Assembly: GCA_946621465.1 (NCBI GenBank)
Contig: CAMOOO010000001.1
Location: forward strand, 248,001 to 312,000
Reading direction: 5' to 3'
Length of the DNA: 64,000 bases
Source of the DNA: an uncultured Clostridia bacterium
Lineage (GTDB): Bacteria > Bacillota > Clostridia > Christensenellales > DTU072
In this document: one piece after another, positions 27,758 through 37,357 of the stretch
Layout of the letters: each line of letters begins with the position of its first letter
How positions within the stretch are numbered: position 1 is the first letter of the stretch
Made by a program: the position numbers and the translations under genes
Notes under the pieces: model-generated
Database searches by the model: none
The model's input: the letters and a program-made list of their open reading frames with translations, nothing else
What the model was told of the DNA's origin: nothing

Positions 27758-28778
27758 TTCCACTTCCTCCGTCAATACCGTTTAAAGTCTCTCTCACCCT
27801 TTCCAAAATACTGATTACTTTGCCATAATCCATTCTTTCAGGGCCAATTACGCCGGCATGACCAATTTCTTTGCCTTTATAATGATACTTTGCGGTAACG
27901 ATTGCACATTTATCTATCCCACCGCGTTCGTCTTTGCCAATTTTAACACTATATTCTATTCCTGCGCCATCTTCAATAAGATCAACAATCTTGTCAGTGG
28001 TGTCAATAACTTCTAAGAAATCTCTAGTCGATTCCCTGCTCTGTTCGCCACTTTCCAAAAATTTGCTCCTGCCTTCCATGATGACGTTATCATCGGATAC
28101 ACAATAGGCTTTTAATAATTCAATAACCGTTTTGCAGAGTTCTTCAAATTCTTTAAGTTCTTCTTGAACAAGAATATCCGGTTGTTGAATTTCTCCTATC
28201 GTTTTTCCTGAGAATATTTTATTGATTAACGCGTTTGCATCCTGAATATACCCTTCGGAAACAGGTGTCGATAGCGTGATAATCTTGTCGCGAATAATGC
28301 CGCTGTCAGTGATGATAACAACTAAGACGGTATTTTCGTCCAGCCCGACCAGTTTAACTTCTTTCAAAAAAACGTTTTCGATTTTATTGAGAATTATGAC
28401 GGAAGTATAATTGGTCATATCGCTGATTACTTTTGCGGTCTGATGTACGATATCTTCTACTCTACCCATTTTGGATTGGAAAGATTGCTCAATAAACTCT
28501 ATCTCCTCTATGGTAAGAGGCGATTTTTCTACAAATTTCTCAACGTATAAAGAATAGGCTTTTTTCGACGGAATTCTTCCTGCCGAAACGTGCGGCTGAA
28601 TTAAATAGCCCATTTCTTCCAGGGCGGATAATTCGTTTCTTATCGTTGCACTACTTATCTCGGAAAAATGTTTTTTCTGAATTTCACCCGAAGATATCGG
28701 CGTGGCACTGATAATGTATTCGTCAACGACGGCTTTGAGTATCTTCTGTTTACGTGCGGATAAATTATCGTGGCTCAT
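27744..28778 (-). CDS. hrcA: heat-shock repressor HrcA
   Basis: Represses chaperone operons by binding CIRCE inverted repeats. The 344 residues have an N-terminal winged helix-turn-helix (LSARKQKILKAVVDEYI through the LEEMGYLIQPHVSAGR wing, about 5-70), a GAF-like middle domain and a dimerisation insert. The start is ATG 28778 behind AGGAGG. A CIRCE operator lies about 30 bases upstream, so the operon is autoregulated. Confidence 0.96.
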   Translation of the reverse strand: MSHDNLSARKQKILKAVVDEYIISATPISSGEIQKKHFSEISSATIRNELSALEEMGYLIQPHVSAGRIPSKKAYSLYVEKFVEKSPLTIEEIEFIEQSFQSKMGRVEDIVHQTAKVISDMTNYTSVIILNKIENVFLKEVKLVGLDENTVLVVIITDSGIIRDKIITLSTPVSEGYIQDANALINKIFSGKTIGEIQQPDILVQEELKEFEELCKTVIELLKAYCVSDDNVIMEGRSKFLESGEQSRESTRDFLEVIDTTDKIVDLIEDGAGIEYSVKIGKDERGGIDKCAIVTAKYHYKGKEIGHAGVIGPERMDYGKVISILERVRETLNGIDGGSGNEEK

Positions 28779-28808
28779 TTTTCCTCCTGGCAATCTTTTT
28801 TCCGTTTG

Positions 28809-28835
28809 TTAGCACTCATTTATCTTGACTGCTAA
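28809..28835. promoter_or_regulatory. CIRCE operator of hrcA-grpE-dnaK-dnaJ
   Basis: Half-sites TTAGCACTC (28809-28817) and GACTGCTAA (28827-28835) are separated by nine bases. The consensus is TTAGCACTC-N9-GAGTGCTAA, so 17 of 18 positions match. It lies just after the predicted transcription start, where HrcA binding would block transcription. Confidence 0.93.
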
Positions 28836-28839
28836 ATCA

Positions 28840-28867
28840 ATTATACCACTATTGTATCCGTTGTCAA
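28840..28867 (-). promoter_or_regulatory. sigma-A promoter of the hrcA operon
   Basis: On minus, TTGACA (28862-28867) and TATAAT (28840-28845) both match consensus, with a 16-base spacer. The CIRCE element follows immediately downstream. Confidence 0.85.
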
Positions 28868-28893
28868 GCGAATTATTCCAAAATAACAAAAAA

Positions 28894-29562
28894 TTATTGA
28901 TGAAAAACCAGTTTATAAAAATTATGGCAAGCATCTTGTTCGGCTTTTTTCTTTGTTCTGCCCTCACCTTCCGAAACCAATTTATCGTCCACGTATAATT
29001 GAACGTGATAAAAGGGATCGTTTATATTGATTTCGCCAATAAAACTAAACGCATGCTTGCTGCCTTTCTTAGATAAGGATTCTAATATTAAAGATTTGTA
29101 ATCGGTATTATCTACGTACAAAAAGGGTCGGAATAAATCTTCAAGATACTTTTTTAAAAAAGGAATATCAAATTGAGAATCAAGTAAAATCGCGCCTATA
29201 ACCGACTCGAATACGTCGCATTTAACAGCTTTTGATTCGGATACGGGGTGAGATTGCTTTCCTTCAACAATAAGTAAATAATTGTTTAGGTGAAGGGAAT
29301 CATTCAGTTGTGAAAGGGTATCTTCTTTAACTAAAGCGGAACGCATTTTAGTCATCTCCCCTTCTTTTTTTTCGGGGAAATGTTCAAATAAAAGAAGGGC
29401 AATTATATAATCCAAGAAGGAATCCCCGAGAAACTCCAGTCTTTCGTAATCTTCCGTTGATTTTTCTTTTGCGTAAGAGGAATGAGTTAACGCAGTTCTA
29501 AGCAAAGATTTATTATTAAAAGTGTAGCCAAGAATCTTTTCTACTTCGGATAGATCAGCCAT
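28894..29562 (-). CDS. rnc: ribonuclease III
   Basis: Double-strand RNA endonuclease that processes rRNA precursors and, in Firmicutes, SRP RNA. The 222 residues have the catalytic domain with ERLEFLGDSFLDYI (metal ligands Glu and Asp) and DVFESVIGAILLD, then a double-stranded-RNA-binding domain ending in the basic GRTKKKAEQDAC. It overlaps plsX by 8 bases (ATGGCTGA). The large SRP RNA encoded at 19640-19910 is a plausible substrate, by family knowledge. Confidence 0.96.
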   Translation of the reverse strand: MADLSEVEKILGYTFNNKSLLRTALTHSSYAKEKSTEDYERLEFLGDSFLDYIIALLLFEHFPEKKEGEMTKMRSALVKEDTLSQLNDSLHLNNYLLIVEGKQSHPVSESKAVKCDVFESVIGAILLDSQFDIPFLKKYLEDLFRPFLYVDNTDYKSLILESLSKKGSKHAFSFIGEININDPFYHVQLYVDDKLVSEGEGRTKKKAEQDACHNFYKLVFHQ

Positions 29563-30544
29563 TATTCATGCACTCCGTAATGGATTCAATAACGTTGCTG
29601 TTTACTAAATCAATGGTCTGTAAAACGGTATTGCAAACTGCTTTTTCTTTGGATGCGCCGTGACCTTTGACAATGATTTTATTCAGTCCAAGTAAAACGG
29701 CGCCGCCATTGTCGTTATAATCCATCGTTTTCTTTATCTTTTTAAAGACCGGTTTTAATAGTAGAAATCCCAGTTTTGCGCGTATTCCGCCCTGCATGAT
29801 TCCATCTTTAATAAGGGAAAACATTGAAACTGCCGTACCTTCGCAGGATTTTAACGCTATATTACCCGAAAACCCGTCGGATACAATGACATCGTACTCA
29901 CCTGAGAGAATTTCTCTTGCTTCAATATTACCGGCAAAATTCAACTTACTCTCTTTTAATAAAGAAAAGGCTTCTTTATTCAACGTATTCCCCTTTTTAT
30001 CCTCGGTGCCATTACTAAGTAATCCTATTCTGGGATAATGTATACCCATGGTCTTAGCATATGCGGCACCCATCTGCGCAAATTGAAATAAATTAAGAGC
30101 TTTGGGTTCAACATTAGCTCCGCAGTCAATCAAAATAACTTTTTTATCCCCTTTTACGGTTGGCAAAACGGGTGCTAACGCAGGTCGATTTATTCCTTTT
30201 ATTCTTCTTGTCAATAAAACGGATGCAGTCAATACTGCTCCCGTACTGCCGGTAGAAACAAGTCCTTTCGCGTCCTCGTTTGCATTTAAATAATCTATTG
30301 CGGCAATAAGAGAAGAATTGGGTTTATTTCTGACTGCGTCAGTCGGTACGTCATCGTTGGTAATCACATCGGGCGCATCGATTATTTTTACTCGTGCATT
30401 GTCTCCTACCATTTCGGATAAAACACTTTTATCGCCGGTAAGGACTACTGTAAAATCTTTTTTGATATCCAATGCGCGCAAAGCACCCTTGACCGTTTCT
30501 TGCGGTGAGTAATCTCCGCCAAATGCGTCAACAACGATTTCCAT
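29555..30544 (-). CDS. plsX: phosphate acyltransferase PlsX
   Basis: Makes acyl-phosphate from acyl-ACP for phospholipid synthesis. The 329 residues begin MEIVVDAFGGDYSPQETVKG, the hallmark of the family, with STGSTGAVLTASVLL and DCGANVEPK further on. It lies downstream of rpmF under the same promoter, the usual rpmF-plsX pairing; fabD/fabH and acpP are not next to it, and rnc follows directly. Confidence 0.95.
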   Translation of the reverse strand: MEIVVDAFGGDYSPQETVKGALRALDIKKDFTVVLTGDKSVLSEMVGDNARVKIIDAPDVITNDDVPTDAVRNKPNSSLIAAIDYLNANEDAKGLVSTGSTGAVLTASVLLTRRIKGINRPALAPVLPTVKGDKKVILIDCGANVEPKALNLFQFAQMGAAYAKTMGIHYPRIGLLSNGTEDKKGNTLNKEAFSLLKESKLNFAGNIEAREILSGEYDVIVSDGFSGNIALKSCEGTAVSMFSLIKDGIMQGGIRAKLGFLLLKPVFKKIKKTMDYNDNGGAVLLGLNKIIVKGHGASKEKAVCNTVLQTIDLVNSNVIESITECMNNG

Positions 30545-30615
30545 ACTAAAAACTCCTTATTATACAAGAAATAGAGGACATTGTCCTCTACTCCCCATTT
30601 TTGATTATTAAATGA

Positions 30616-30801
30616 TTATTTTTCCTCTTTTTTGATTACGATCGGTTGCCCTTTGTAGTATCCGCAATTGGGGCATACTTTATGGGGTTCGATCAAGGAA
30701 CGACATTGTTTACATTCAATAAGGTTCATTTCACTTAACTTCCAGTTAGCAAAACGAGTGTTACTTCTTTGTTTGGAAACTTTACACTTCGGTACAGCCA
30801 T
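30616..30801 (-). CDS. rpmF: 50S ribosomal protein L32
   Basis: Large-subunit protein of 61 residues beginning MAVPKCKVSKQRSNTRFANW. The zinc-ribbon form is present: CKQC and CPNC pairs (about residues 35-50). GGGAGG precedes the ATG. It is first in the rpmF-plsX-rnc unit. Confidence 0.95.
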   Translation of the reverse strand: MAVPKCKVSKQRSNTRFANWKLSEMNLIECKQCRSLIEPHKVCPNCGYYKGQPIVIKKEEK

Positions 30802-30837
30802 TGTAGCACCTCCCTACACTTTTATTTTACTTGTTGA

Positions 30838-30866
30838 ATTATAAAGAAAATTTCCGATATTGTCAA
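30838..30866 (-). promoter_or_regulatory. sigma-A promoter of rpmF-plsX-rnc
   Basis: On minus, TTGACA (30861-30866) and TATAAT (30838-30843) are separated by exactly 17 bases, 37 bases before the rpmF start codon. Confidence 0.85.
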
Positions 30867-30891
30867 CGAATTTTCGATATATTTTTTATTA

Positions 30892-32091
30892 TTACTTTAA
30901 TTTAGCGCATTTTACGGCGTCTCTTGCGATAACCAGTTCTTCATTTGTCGGTTGAACGATGATTTTGACTTTAGAAGAAGGTTTGGAGATCAATCCTTTT
31001 ACCCCTCTGATTGTCTTTTTATTCGCCTCTTCATCAAAATCAACTCCAAAGCACTGAAGATCTTTCAAGATGAGATTTCTGACGTAGTCGCTGTTCTCAC
31101 CGATTCCGCCGGTAAAGACGATGACGTCAACACCGTTTAGTGCGGCGACATAGCTACCGATATATTTTTTTGTACGATAAGCGAACATATCAAGCGCTAG
31201 TTTAGCTTTCTCGTCACCATTGTCGATCATCTCGCCGAGTTCTCTGCAATCGCTCTTTCCTGCAATGCCCAAAAAACCGCTTTTTTTGTTGAGAATGGTC
31301 AATACTTCTTCAACGGAGATTTTTCTGCATTTTGCCATGAATTCCACTACGGCAGGATCGAGATCACCGCTACGGGTGCCCATAACCAAACCCTCTAAGG
31401 GAGTAAGTCCCATGGAAGTATCAATTACCTTTCCATCGAGAATGGCGGCTAAGCTACTACCGTTGCCAAGGTGACAGGTAATCATCTTGCGTGTATTTTC
31501 CTCGCCAAGTAATTCACGTACGGTTTGGCTGACATATTTGTGGCTTGTGCCGTGGAAACCGTATTTTCTGATCTTGAATTGCTCATAATCCTCATAAGGA
31601 ATGCCGTACATATAGGCGTATTTCGGCATGGTCAGATGGAAGCTGGTATCAAAGACAGCGGTCATCGGTACGCCGGGCATAACCTTCTGACAAGATTCTA
31701 TGCAAGCAATATTTGCCGGCATATGAAGAGGTCCCAGTACAGCGTTCTTTTTACAAATAGCGAGGACGTTATCGTCAATTAATACGCTCTCCGTAAAGTC
31801 CTCTCCGGAATGGAGAATTCTGTGTCCAACGGCTTTAATTTCGGATACGTCTTTAATTACGCCGTATTTTTCATCACAAAGAATATCGAGTACTTTTTGC
31901 AATGCGACGGTATGGTTTAAGATAGGCTCTGTTTTTTCATACTTCTCTTTGCCCTCGGGTTTGTGAACCAGATTGGCATTGTCCTGTCCGATTTTTTCTA
32001 CGACACCTTTACAAAGCATCGTTTCGGTATCCATTTCGATAATCTGATATTTAAGTGAACTGCTTCCTGCGTTAATAACTAGTACTTTCAT
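30892..32091 (-). CDS. ackA: acetate kinase
   Basis: Forms ATP and acetate from acetyl phosphate; the last step of acetate fermentation. The 399 residues start MKVLVINAGSSSLKYQI and carry the family signatures RYGFHGTSHKYV and CHLGNGSSLAAI. The start at 32091 follows GGGAGG; a 17-codon upstream extension overlaps the pta end and is rejected. It is 13 bases after pta. Confidence 0.97.
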   Translation of the reverse strand: MKVLVINAGSSSLKYQIIEMDTETMLCKGVVEKIGQDNANLVHKPEGKEKYEKTEPILNHTVALQKVLDILCDEKYGVIKDVSEIKAVGHRILHSGEDFTESVLIDDNVLAICKKNAVLGPLHMPANIACIESCQKVMPGVPMTAVFDTSFHLTMPKYAYMYGIPYEDYEQFKIRKYGFHGTSHKYVSQTVRELLGEENTRKMITCHLGNGSSLAAILDGKVIDTSMGLTPLEGLVMGTRSGDLDPAVVEFMAKCRKISVEEVLTILNKKSGFLGIAGKSDCRELGEMIDNGDEKAKLALDMFAYRTKKYIGSYVAALNGVDVIVFTGGIGENSDYVRNLILKDLQCFGVDFDEEANKKTIRGVKGLISKPSSKVKIIVQPTNEELVIARDAVKCAKLK

Positions 32092-32104
32092 TATCCCCTC
32101 CCAA

Positions 32105-33106
32105 TCAGCAAGCCGCACTTTGCAATGCGGTAATGGCAACAACGCCTACGATGTCATCGGCAACGCATCCGCGTGAAAGGTCGTTGATCGGTTTTGCAAA
32201 TCCTTGCGTGATCGGTCCGATCGCCTCTGCGCCCGAAAAACGTTGACAAATTTTATAACCGATATTTCCTGCGTCCAAATCGGGGAAAATAAATACGTTA
32301 GCTTTGCCGGCAACAGAGCTACCGGGTGCTTTTAAGGATGCAACGGCGGGTACCAAAGCTGCATCGACCTGTAATTCTCCATCCACCATAAGTTCAGGAG
32401 CTTTTTCCTTAACCATAGCCAATGCGGCGGTCACTTTGTCTACGTCAGCATGAGCAGCGCTACCTTTCGTTGAGAAAGAAAGCATAGCAACGCGCGGTTC
32501 TTTTATGCCGACGAGAGACGTTGCGGTTTTAGCCGAACTAATCGTGATGTCAGCCAGTTGTTCGCTGGTCGGTTGAATATTGACGGCGCAATCACCGAAG
32601 ACCATTGCTTCGTTATCGGTAAAGGGAGTGCCGTCAAAGCACATAATAAATACACCGGAGACAGTTTTAATACCGGGAGCGGTCTTAATAACGTTCAAAC
32701 CGGCCCTCAGAACGTTCCCTGTCGAGTTAATGGCACCGGCGACCATTCCGTCGGCGATTCCTTTTTTAACGAGCATAGCGCCAAAATAAAGGTTGCCACG
32801 TACTTGAGCGGTAGCTTGTTCCATGGTCAAAGGTTTTTTACTGTTTAATTTGCTCTGATAAAGAGTATCGGCAAAGTCTGCAATATCGTAGGTTTCGGGA
32901 TTGATAACGGTTACTTTAGATAAATCAGCTTCCGGTCTGATCTCTTTGATCTTTTTTTCGTCACCGACGAGTATGATTTTAGCAATTCCGCCTTCGACAA
33001 TTTTCATAGCCGCATCAATGGTACGCGGCTCCTCGCCCTCTGCCAAAACAATCGTTTTATTGAGCAATTTGGCTTTTTGTTTAATTTGATCCATTAATTT
33101 TGACAC
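32105..33106 (-). CDS. pta: phosphate acetyltransferase
   Basis: Converts acetyl-CoA and phosphate to acetyl phosphate, the AckA substrate. The 333 residues match the short Pta class without the regulatory N-terminal domain. Recognisable motifs are [14 protein letters not shown] near the start, and [14 protein letters not shown] and PTSEQLADI in the core. I choose a GTG start at 33106 ([10 protein letters not shown]) because GGAGG lies five bases upstream; the ATG four codons later would be 17 bases from it. A good promoter lies upstream. Confidence 0.95.
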   Translation of the reverse strand: MSKLMDQIKQKAKLLNKTIVLAEGEEPRTIDAAMKIVEGGIAKIILVGDEKKIKEIRPEADLSKVTVINPETYDIADFADTLYQSKLNSKKPLTMEQATAQVRGNLYFGAMLVKKGIADGMVAGAINSTGNVLRAGLNVIKTAPGIKTVSGVFIMCFDGTPFTDNEAMVFGDCAVNIQPTSEQLADITISSAKTATSLVGIKEPRVAMLSFSTKGSAAHADVDKVTAALAMVKEKAPELMVDGELQVDAALVPAVASLKAPGSSVAGKANVFIFPDLDAGNIGYKICQRFSGAEAIGPITQGFAKPINDLSRGCVADDIVGVVAITALQSAAC

Positions 33107-33170
33107 TTTAACCTCCGCAAAATGCTTTCTTTTTATTCCGATATATATTATAATTTTTATATCAAGAATT

Positions 33171-33199
33171 ATTATAGGCAATTCAACGTGGAAAATCAA
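33171..33199 (-). promoter_or_regulatory. predicted sigma-A promoter of pta-ackA
   Basis: On minus, TTGATT (33194-33199) and TATAAT (33171-33176) with a 17-base spacer, about 65 bases before the pta start. It lies in the 122-base divergent region shared with tmcAL; a clear plus-strand promoter is not evident to me. Confidence 0.7.
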
Positions 33200-33228
33200 G
33201 CGACTAAAAGGAAAAATTGAGGTAAAAA

Positions 33229-34419
33229 ATGAAAACGGTTGCAATAATCTGCGAATACAATCCATTAACCAACGGTCATATCAAACATCTTCTTGCCGCC
33301 AGACGAGAAACCGGTTGTGATACGGTCGTTTGCGTAATGAGCGGATCGTTTGTTCAGCGCGGAGAAGCCGCTATTCTTGACAAATACGACAGAGCTCTGC
33401 TCGCCGTCAGTTTTGGCGCGGACATGGTTGTCGAACTTCCGCTTGTATATGCCATCTCCCCTGCCGATAATTTTGCGTACGGGGCAATCAAGACAATTTC
33501 CATTCTGCCCGGATTAGAGTATATCAGCTTCGGCAGCGAATGCGGTGACGTCGATTTATTATATAAGGCAGCAGATTTCTTTGCCAATGAACCGGATGAA
33601 TTCAAAGAAATGCTTAATATGTATCAATCCGATGGTTATTCTTATCCGAAATCAAAGGCGCTGGCGTTAAAAGATTATATTGAAAAGTATCCGGAATTCA
33701 GCGATTTATCAAATATACTGGATACTCCCAATAACGTACTTGCAGTAGCATATATTAACGCTATCAACAAACTGGGGTTAGACATTAAAATTCACACCAT
33801 TAAACGCGACGATAACGATTCCGATTTGAATATGGATACAGAATATCCTACCGCAACTGCCGTCAGAGAAGCTCTCAGATTTGAAAAATACGATGAAGTT
33901 GCCAAAGCCGTTCATCCCTTATGCTTTGAAATGTTAAAGAATTCTCAAACCGATTATAGCGTTTTAGAGGATCTTTGTCTCTATAAAATGAAAGAAATAA
34001 GCGGTTATGAGCTGGAAAAATATTATGACGTATCGGAAGGCCTGCATAATCGTCTTAAATTAGCCGCTATGAACGCCGTTCGTTTTGATGACTTTATTAA
34101 CGAAGTCAAAACAAAAAGATATACGATGGCGAGGATCAAAAGAATCTGTTTATATACGCTTTTTGACATCACAAAAGTCGTTTATCAGAATGCTCTTGAT
34201 ACTGCGCCCTATTTGTACGTTCTGGCATTAAGTAAAGCCAGAAAAGATATCTTGAGCGAAGCAAAGAAAATAAGCCCTAACGTTCTATTACGCTATTCAG
34301 ACGGCAACAAGGTCGATAAAGATATCAAAGCTATGCTTAAACTGGATTTCAGAGCGCAAGGCGTACTTTCTTTAATAAATAAAACACAGAACATAAAACG
34401 CAGTTTTATTTTAGTATAA
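33229..34419 (+). CDS. tmcAL: tRNA(Met) cytidine acetate ligase
   Basis: Forms N4-acetylcytidine at the wobble position of elongator tRNA-Met from acetate and ATP. The 396 residues start [18 protein letters not shown], the nucleotidyltransferase NGHxxH motif of the YlbM/TmcAL family, and include [19 protein letters not shown] and [18 protein letters not shown]. The ATG at 33229 has GAGG seven bases upstream. It is divergent from pta-ackA; using acetate, it is at least metabolically close to that pathway. Confidence 0.94.
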   Translation: MKTVAIICEYNPLTNGHIKHLLAARRETGCDTVVCVMSGSFVQRGEAAILDKYDRALLAVSFGADMVVELPLVYAISPADNFAYGAIKTISILPGLEYISFGSECGDVDLLYKAADFFANEPDEFKEMLNMYQSDGYSYPKSKALALKDYIEKYPEFSDLSNILDTPNNVLAVAYINAINKLGLDIKIHTIKRDDNDSDLNMDTEYPTATAVREALRFEKYDEVAKAVHPLCFEMLKNSQTDYSVLEDLCLYKMKEISGYELEKYYDVSEGLHNRLKLAAMNAVRFDDFINEVKTKRYTMARIKRICLYTLFDITKVVYQNALDTAPYLYVLALSKARKDILSEAKKISPNVLLRYSDGNKVDKDIKAMLKLDFRAQGVLSLINKTQNIKRSFILV

Positions 34420-34437
34420 TGGAGTCATTATAATAAA

Positions 34438-34473
34438 AAAATCCTCACCGAAAGTCGGTGAGGATTCTTTTAT
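34438..34473. terminator. bidirectional terminator between tmcAL and the GT-C-like gene
   Basis: An 11-bp perfect stem (34440-34450 with 34456-34466) has T-rich flanks on both strands: a seven-T run on minus and CTTTTAT on plus. It serves the two convergent genes. Confidence 0.88.
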
Positions 34474-34486
34474 ACAATGTTGTAAA

Positions 34487-36712
34487 TTAAGAACGAGAAT
34501 GTTCAATTCTGAACTTATAGTACTTTTTGACGATACGCAGGAAGAAGTTCTTAATCGATGCGATAAATGTCATGGAAAGCGGAGCAATTCTACGAACTTT
34601 TCTCGATACTACGATATCGTAAACAATATATACATAGTAGAGCGCGAACAACATTTCAAATGCGGCAAAAACATACATCACAGCAGGATTACCCATTATT
34701 TGCGGAGCAAGATTTGCACTGAAACTCAACATCGTTTCGTAGTAAGAAATGTTAATAAAGCTCAGAATAGCAAATGCAACGAATGCAAAATAGATTCTCT
34801 TTTCTTTATTCATGATCGCATACAGTAACATAAGTGAAAGCGAGATGAAGATAGAGATGGGTTGCATTTGGTTACCAAAGACGAACAACATATTAATAAA
34901 CGCCGTTGCTAAAAGCACGAGGTTCATTCTGTTCTTAAACTTGAAGTAAGCAATTCCGGCAAGTGCCAACATGAATACGATAAAGATTATCGTAACAACA
35001 AGGGACGCTGTAGAAACTTGTACTAAGTTATTGCCGAGAATAGCTTGGAAGTTGAACGCATTTATGGTGTACAGAGCTCCGGTATAGAGTTCATCCCAGG
35101 CATAAGAGAACCAATAGAACGGCTTACCACCCTGAATATAGTTAATGGCGAAAGGCGCGCTCAATGCGTAGTAGACAAAGAAACTTAAGACCAGAATAGA
35201 ACAAGCGGCAATAAGATTCTTGTATTCCCCTTCCGAAACGTCTTTGATGCAGATAAGAATGGTGTAGAAAAGAACGAACGGGGCAAGGAACAAAGCCGAT
35301 TGGGCGAACAAGAACGCAACGAAATAAGTTACTGCCATGCCAATGTAATTATTCTCGAGCATAAAGTACACGGTAAGAATGATTAAGAATGCGGTAACGC
35401 TTTCCATATACCCCCAGAGTGCGGATGAAGCGAAAACAACGGGCAAACATAAATACATCGTCGCCATAATCAAACCGCCAATCTGACCGGAATGCTTTTT
35501 AATAAGAATGTACAGTATATAAGCTGTTCCAATATTAGCGATTGACTCAAAGAATCGAATAAAGAACATTGTGGCAAGGTACGGATTGGACTTCTCGAAA
35601 ATACGTCCGAGTAGTCCGGCAAAACCAAGTAGATAAAGTTGCAAAGGCGAAGAAGAAACGCTCATAACCGTATATCCGCCGTCCGTAGCAAAGTCACCTG
35701 CATAAGATTGAAGCAGATATTGCGGACCATGTTGAGCAATAAACAGTGCCTGCGTTGCCAATCCTTGAATATTATAACCAATAAAAGTCTTTGTAACGTT
35801 AAATTGTGAAGCAATTGCCGTGCTGAGGATGTTTACCAGTAAGTGAATAAATAATCCTATCCCGGCAAATAAAATGATATTCAGCTTATTGTTTTCGTTC
35901 AAATTGAGAAGGAAGGAATTTTTATACCTTACTTCGTTTAGTTCAGAATCCATTCCTGAGAGTGCATAATGACGACGGAGCATAACATATCCGGCGATAC
36001 AAAGCGCCAAAATAGCAACGGAACCCATTACAATGTAGAAAATGTTGAAGTTATCCACCCTTCCGTAGTAGTCGGAAAGATAATCACCTACAAAGAATTC
36101 TTCCGCCTCGGATTTAGTTACTCTCTTTACGCTGAATGCATTTAATTCTGCGGTGATCTTTGCCGGGTTTTCTTCAGATCCAAAGCAAATAGCAATGGTC
36201 GCATAATCGGTCTTTTTTGCACGGAAAGTCAGACTGGATGAAACAGGCTCGGAGATATCGGAATCATTTAACGTCTGTTTCTTTTCGAAATCAAGATCTT
36301 CATCTTCCATGATAGCAACGTAGATGCCCTTTGCCGGCACGCCGGAAGTAAATTCGCTTATACTGGACAAATATGCGGTATAGTCAATTCTGTAATAACA
36401 TCCTCCGGTTAATTTAACCCTTTTTGCTATATAAGCATATCCTGCCGTATTGGTTTCAACCTTAAGTACGTAATCGGAGACGTCCTTTTTATCGGAAAGA
36501 TCGAAACTGAAAACGTCATCAGTGTCCGATACGCTGGAAGAAGTCCCTAAAATAAAATCATTCCCCAGTTCGTCAATGTTTGTAACAAGAAAAGCGCCGT
36601 TACCATCAGTGGGAATCATGTTTTCGTTTAATTTTGTACATCCAGTAAACATGCAAAGAACCAGCACAACGGTTATACAAAGTAAACTAACGGATAAAAT
36701 TTTCTTTTTCAT
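34487..36712 (-). CDS. lipoprotein-headed multipass membrane protein, GT-C glycosyltransferase-like
   Basis: A 741-residue protein of unknown specific function. It starts with a lipoprotein signal ending FTGC (C25), then an extracytoplasmic domain (about 26-215) predicted to be beta-rich and possibly carbohydrate-binding. A first membrane helix follows (about 218-240), then a cytoplasmic stretch, then ten or so hydrophobic helices (about 275-715) and a basic tail. The loop-and-helix pattern recalls GT-C mannosyltransferase-like enzymes that use lipid-linked sugars on the outer face. I see no certain catalytic Asp pair, so this is inference from topology. It is monocistronic: terminators or gaps lie on both sides. 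Confidence 0.55.
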   Translation of the reverse strand: MKKKILSVSLLCITVVLVLCMFTGCTKLNENMIPTDGNGAFLVTNIDELGNDFILGTSSSVSDTDDVFSFDLSDKKDVSDYVLKVETNTAGYAYIAKRVKLTGGCYYRIDYTAYLSSISEFTSGVPAKGIYVAIMEDEDLDFEKKQTLNDSDISEPVSSSLTFRAKKTDYATIAICFGSEENPAKITAELNAFSVKRVTKSEAEEFFVGDYLSDYYGRVDNFNIFYIVMGSVAILALCIAGYVMLRRHYALSGMDSELNEVRYKNSFLLNLNENNKLNIILFAGIGLFIHLLVNILSTAIASQFNVTKTFIGYNIQGLATQALFIAQHGPQYLLQSYAGDFATDGGYTVMSVSSSPLQLYLLGFAGLLGRIFEKSNPYLATMFFIRFFESIANIGTAYILYILIKKHSGQIGGLIMATMYLCLPVVFASSALWGYMESVTAFLIILTVYFMLENNYIGMAVTYFVAFLFAQSALFLAPFVLFYTILICIKDVSEGEYKNLIAACSILVLSFFVYYALSAPFAINYIQGGKPFYWFSYAWDELYTGALYTINAFNFQAILGNNLVQVSTASLVVTIIFIVFMLALAGIAYFKFKNRMNLVLLATAFINMLFVFGNQMQPISIFISLSLMLLYAIMNKEKRIYFAFVAFAILSFINISYYETMLSFSANLAPQIMGNPAVMYVFAAFEMLFALYYVYIVYDIVVSRKVRRIAPLSMTFIASIKNFFLRIVKKYYKFRIEHSRS

Positions 36713-36821
36713 TTTTTTACCTCAAAATCAGGTTTCTGTCTTAACGAAAGAATGCCTAAAAACACGAAAAAGTTAATTTTTGTTTTTAGGCATACGTATC
36801 AGTTATTGAATAAAAGTCAAA

Positions 36822-37172
36822 TTAATAAACATTAACTTGTTTAACTTTGGCTGCCTTACCGGTACGACCTCTCAAATAGTACAATTTTGCACGTCTGACC
36901 TTACCTTTACGGATGATCTCGATGTGATCGATTTTGGGTGAATGCAACGGGAACGTTCTCTCAACGCCTACGCCGTAAGAAATTTTTCTGACGGTAAACG
37001 TTTCTCTGATAGAACCGTTTCTGCGTGCGATAACGATGCCATCGAACGCTTGCAATCTTTCCTTGTTACCTTCGACGACTTTAACGTATACTTTTACGCT
37101 GTCGCCTACGCGAAAATCAGGAAGATCGGTTCTCATCCCTTCTTTTTCAATTAAATCGATTAAATTTGCCAT
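36822..37172 (-). CDS. rplS: 50S ribosomal protein L19
   Basis: Large-subunit protein at the subunit interface. The 116 residues contain [20 protein letters not shown] near the start and the C-terminal [18 protein letters not shown] signature. It is normally encoded just after trmD; here it stands alone, about 23 kb from trmD, with its own promoter and a structured leader. Confidence 0.96.
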   Translation of the reverse strand: MANLIDLIEKEGMRTDLPDFRVGDSVKVYVKVVEGNKERLQAFDGIVIARRNGSIRETFTVRKISYGVGVERTFPLHSPKIDHIEIIRKGKVRRAKLYYLRGRTGKAAKVKQVNVY

Positions 37173-37300
37173 GACTTACCTCCAATATAATCAACGACAT
37201 TCATACAGGGTTGAATTTAGTGTGTTATAACAAACAAAATAAAGCGCTCGTTATCGAGCAAAACAAACACACGCCTGCATAGGACTGCCGCAAGTCTATA
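37173..37300 (-). promoter_or_regulatory. structured 5' leader of rplS (possible L19 autoregulatory leader)
   Basis: Between the predicted promoter and the rplS start lie about 120 transcribed bases able to fold: an outer GTGTG/CACAC pairing (about 37217-37272) encloses the GCTCG-ATAA-CGAGC hairpin, and ATTCA/TGAAT forms a small hairpin close to the ribosome site GGAGG. L19 leaders that respond to ribosomal protein are known in Firmicutes; whether this is the same motif is not established here. Confidence 0.45.
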
Positions 37301-37302
37301 AT

Positions 37303-37331
37303 ATATTATCAAATAAATGATTTTTTAGCAA
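37303..37331 (-). promoter_or_regulatory. predicted promoter of rplS
   Basis: On minus, TTGCTA (37326-37331) and TAATAT (37303-37308) with a 17-base spacer, directly upstream of the structured leader. Confidence 0.55.
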
Positions 37332-37357
37332 GTATTTTATTGAATAATTTGCTTAAT

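Noticed and set aside
30802..30891. Terminator after ackA
   Set aside because: Only a weak CGAAAATTCG palindrome is visible, partly inside the rpmF promoter region; not enough to call.
33107..33265. Upstream extension of pta to 33265
   Set aside because: It would overlap divergent tmcAL and the promoter, is not conserved, and ignores the GGAGG before the GTG at 33106.
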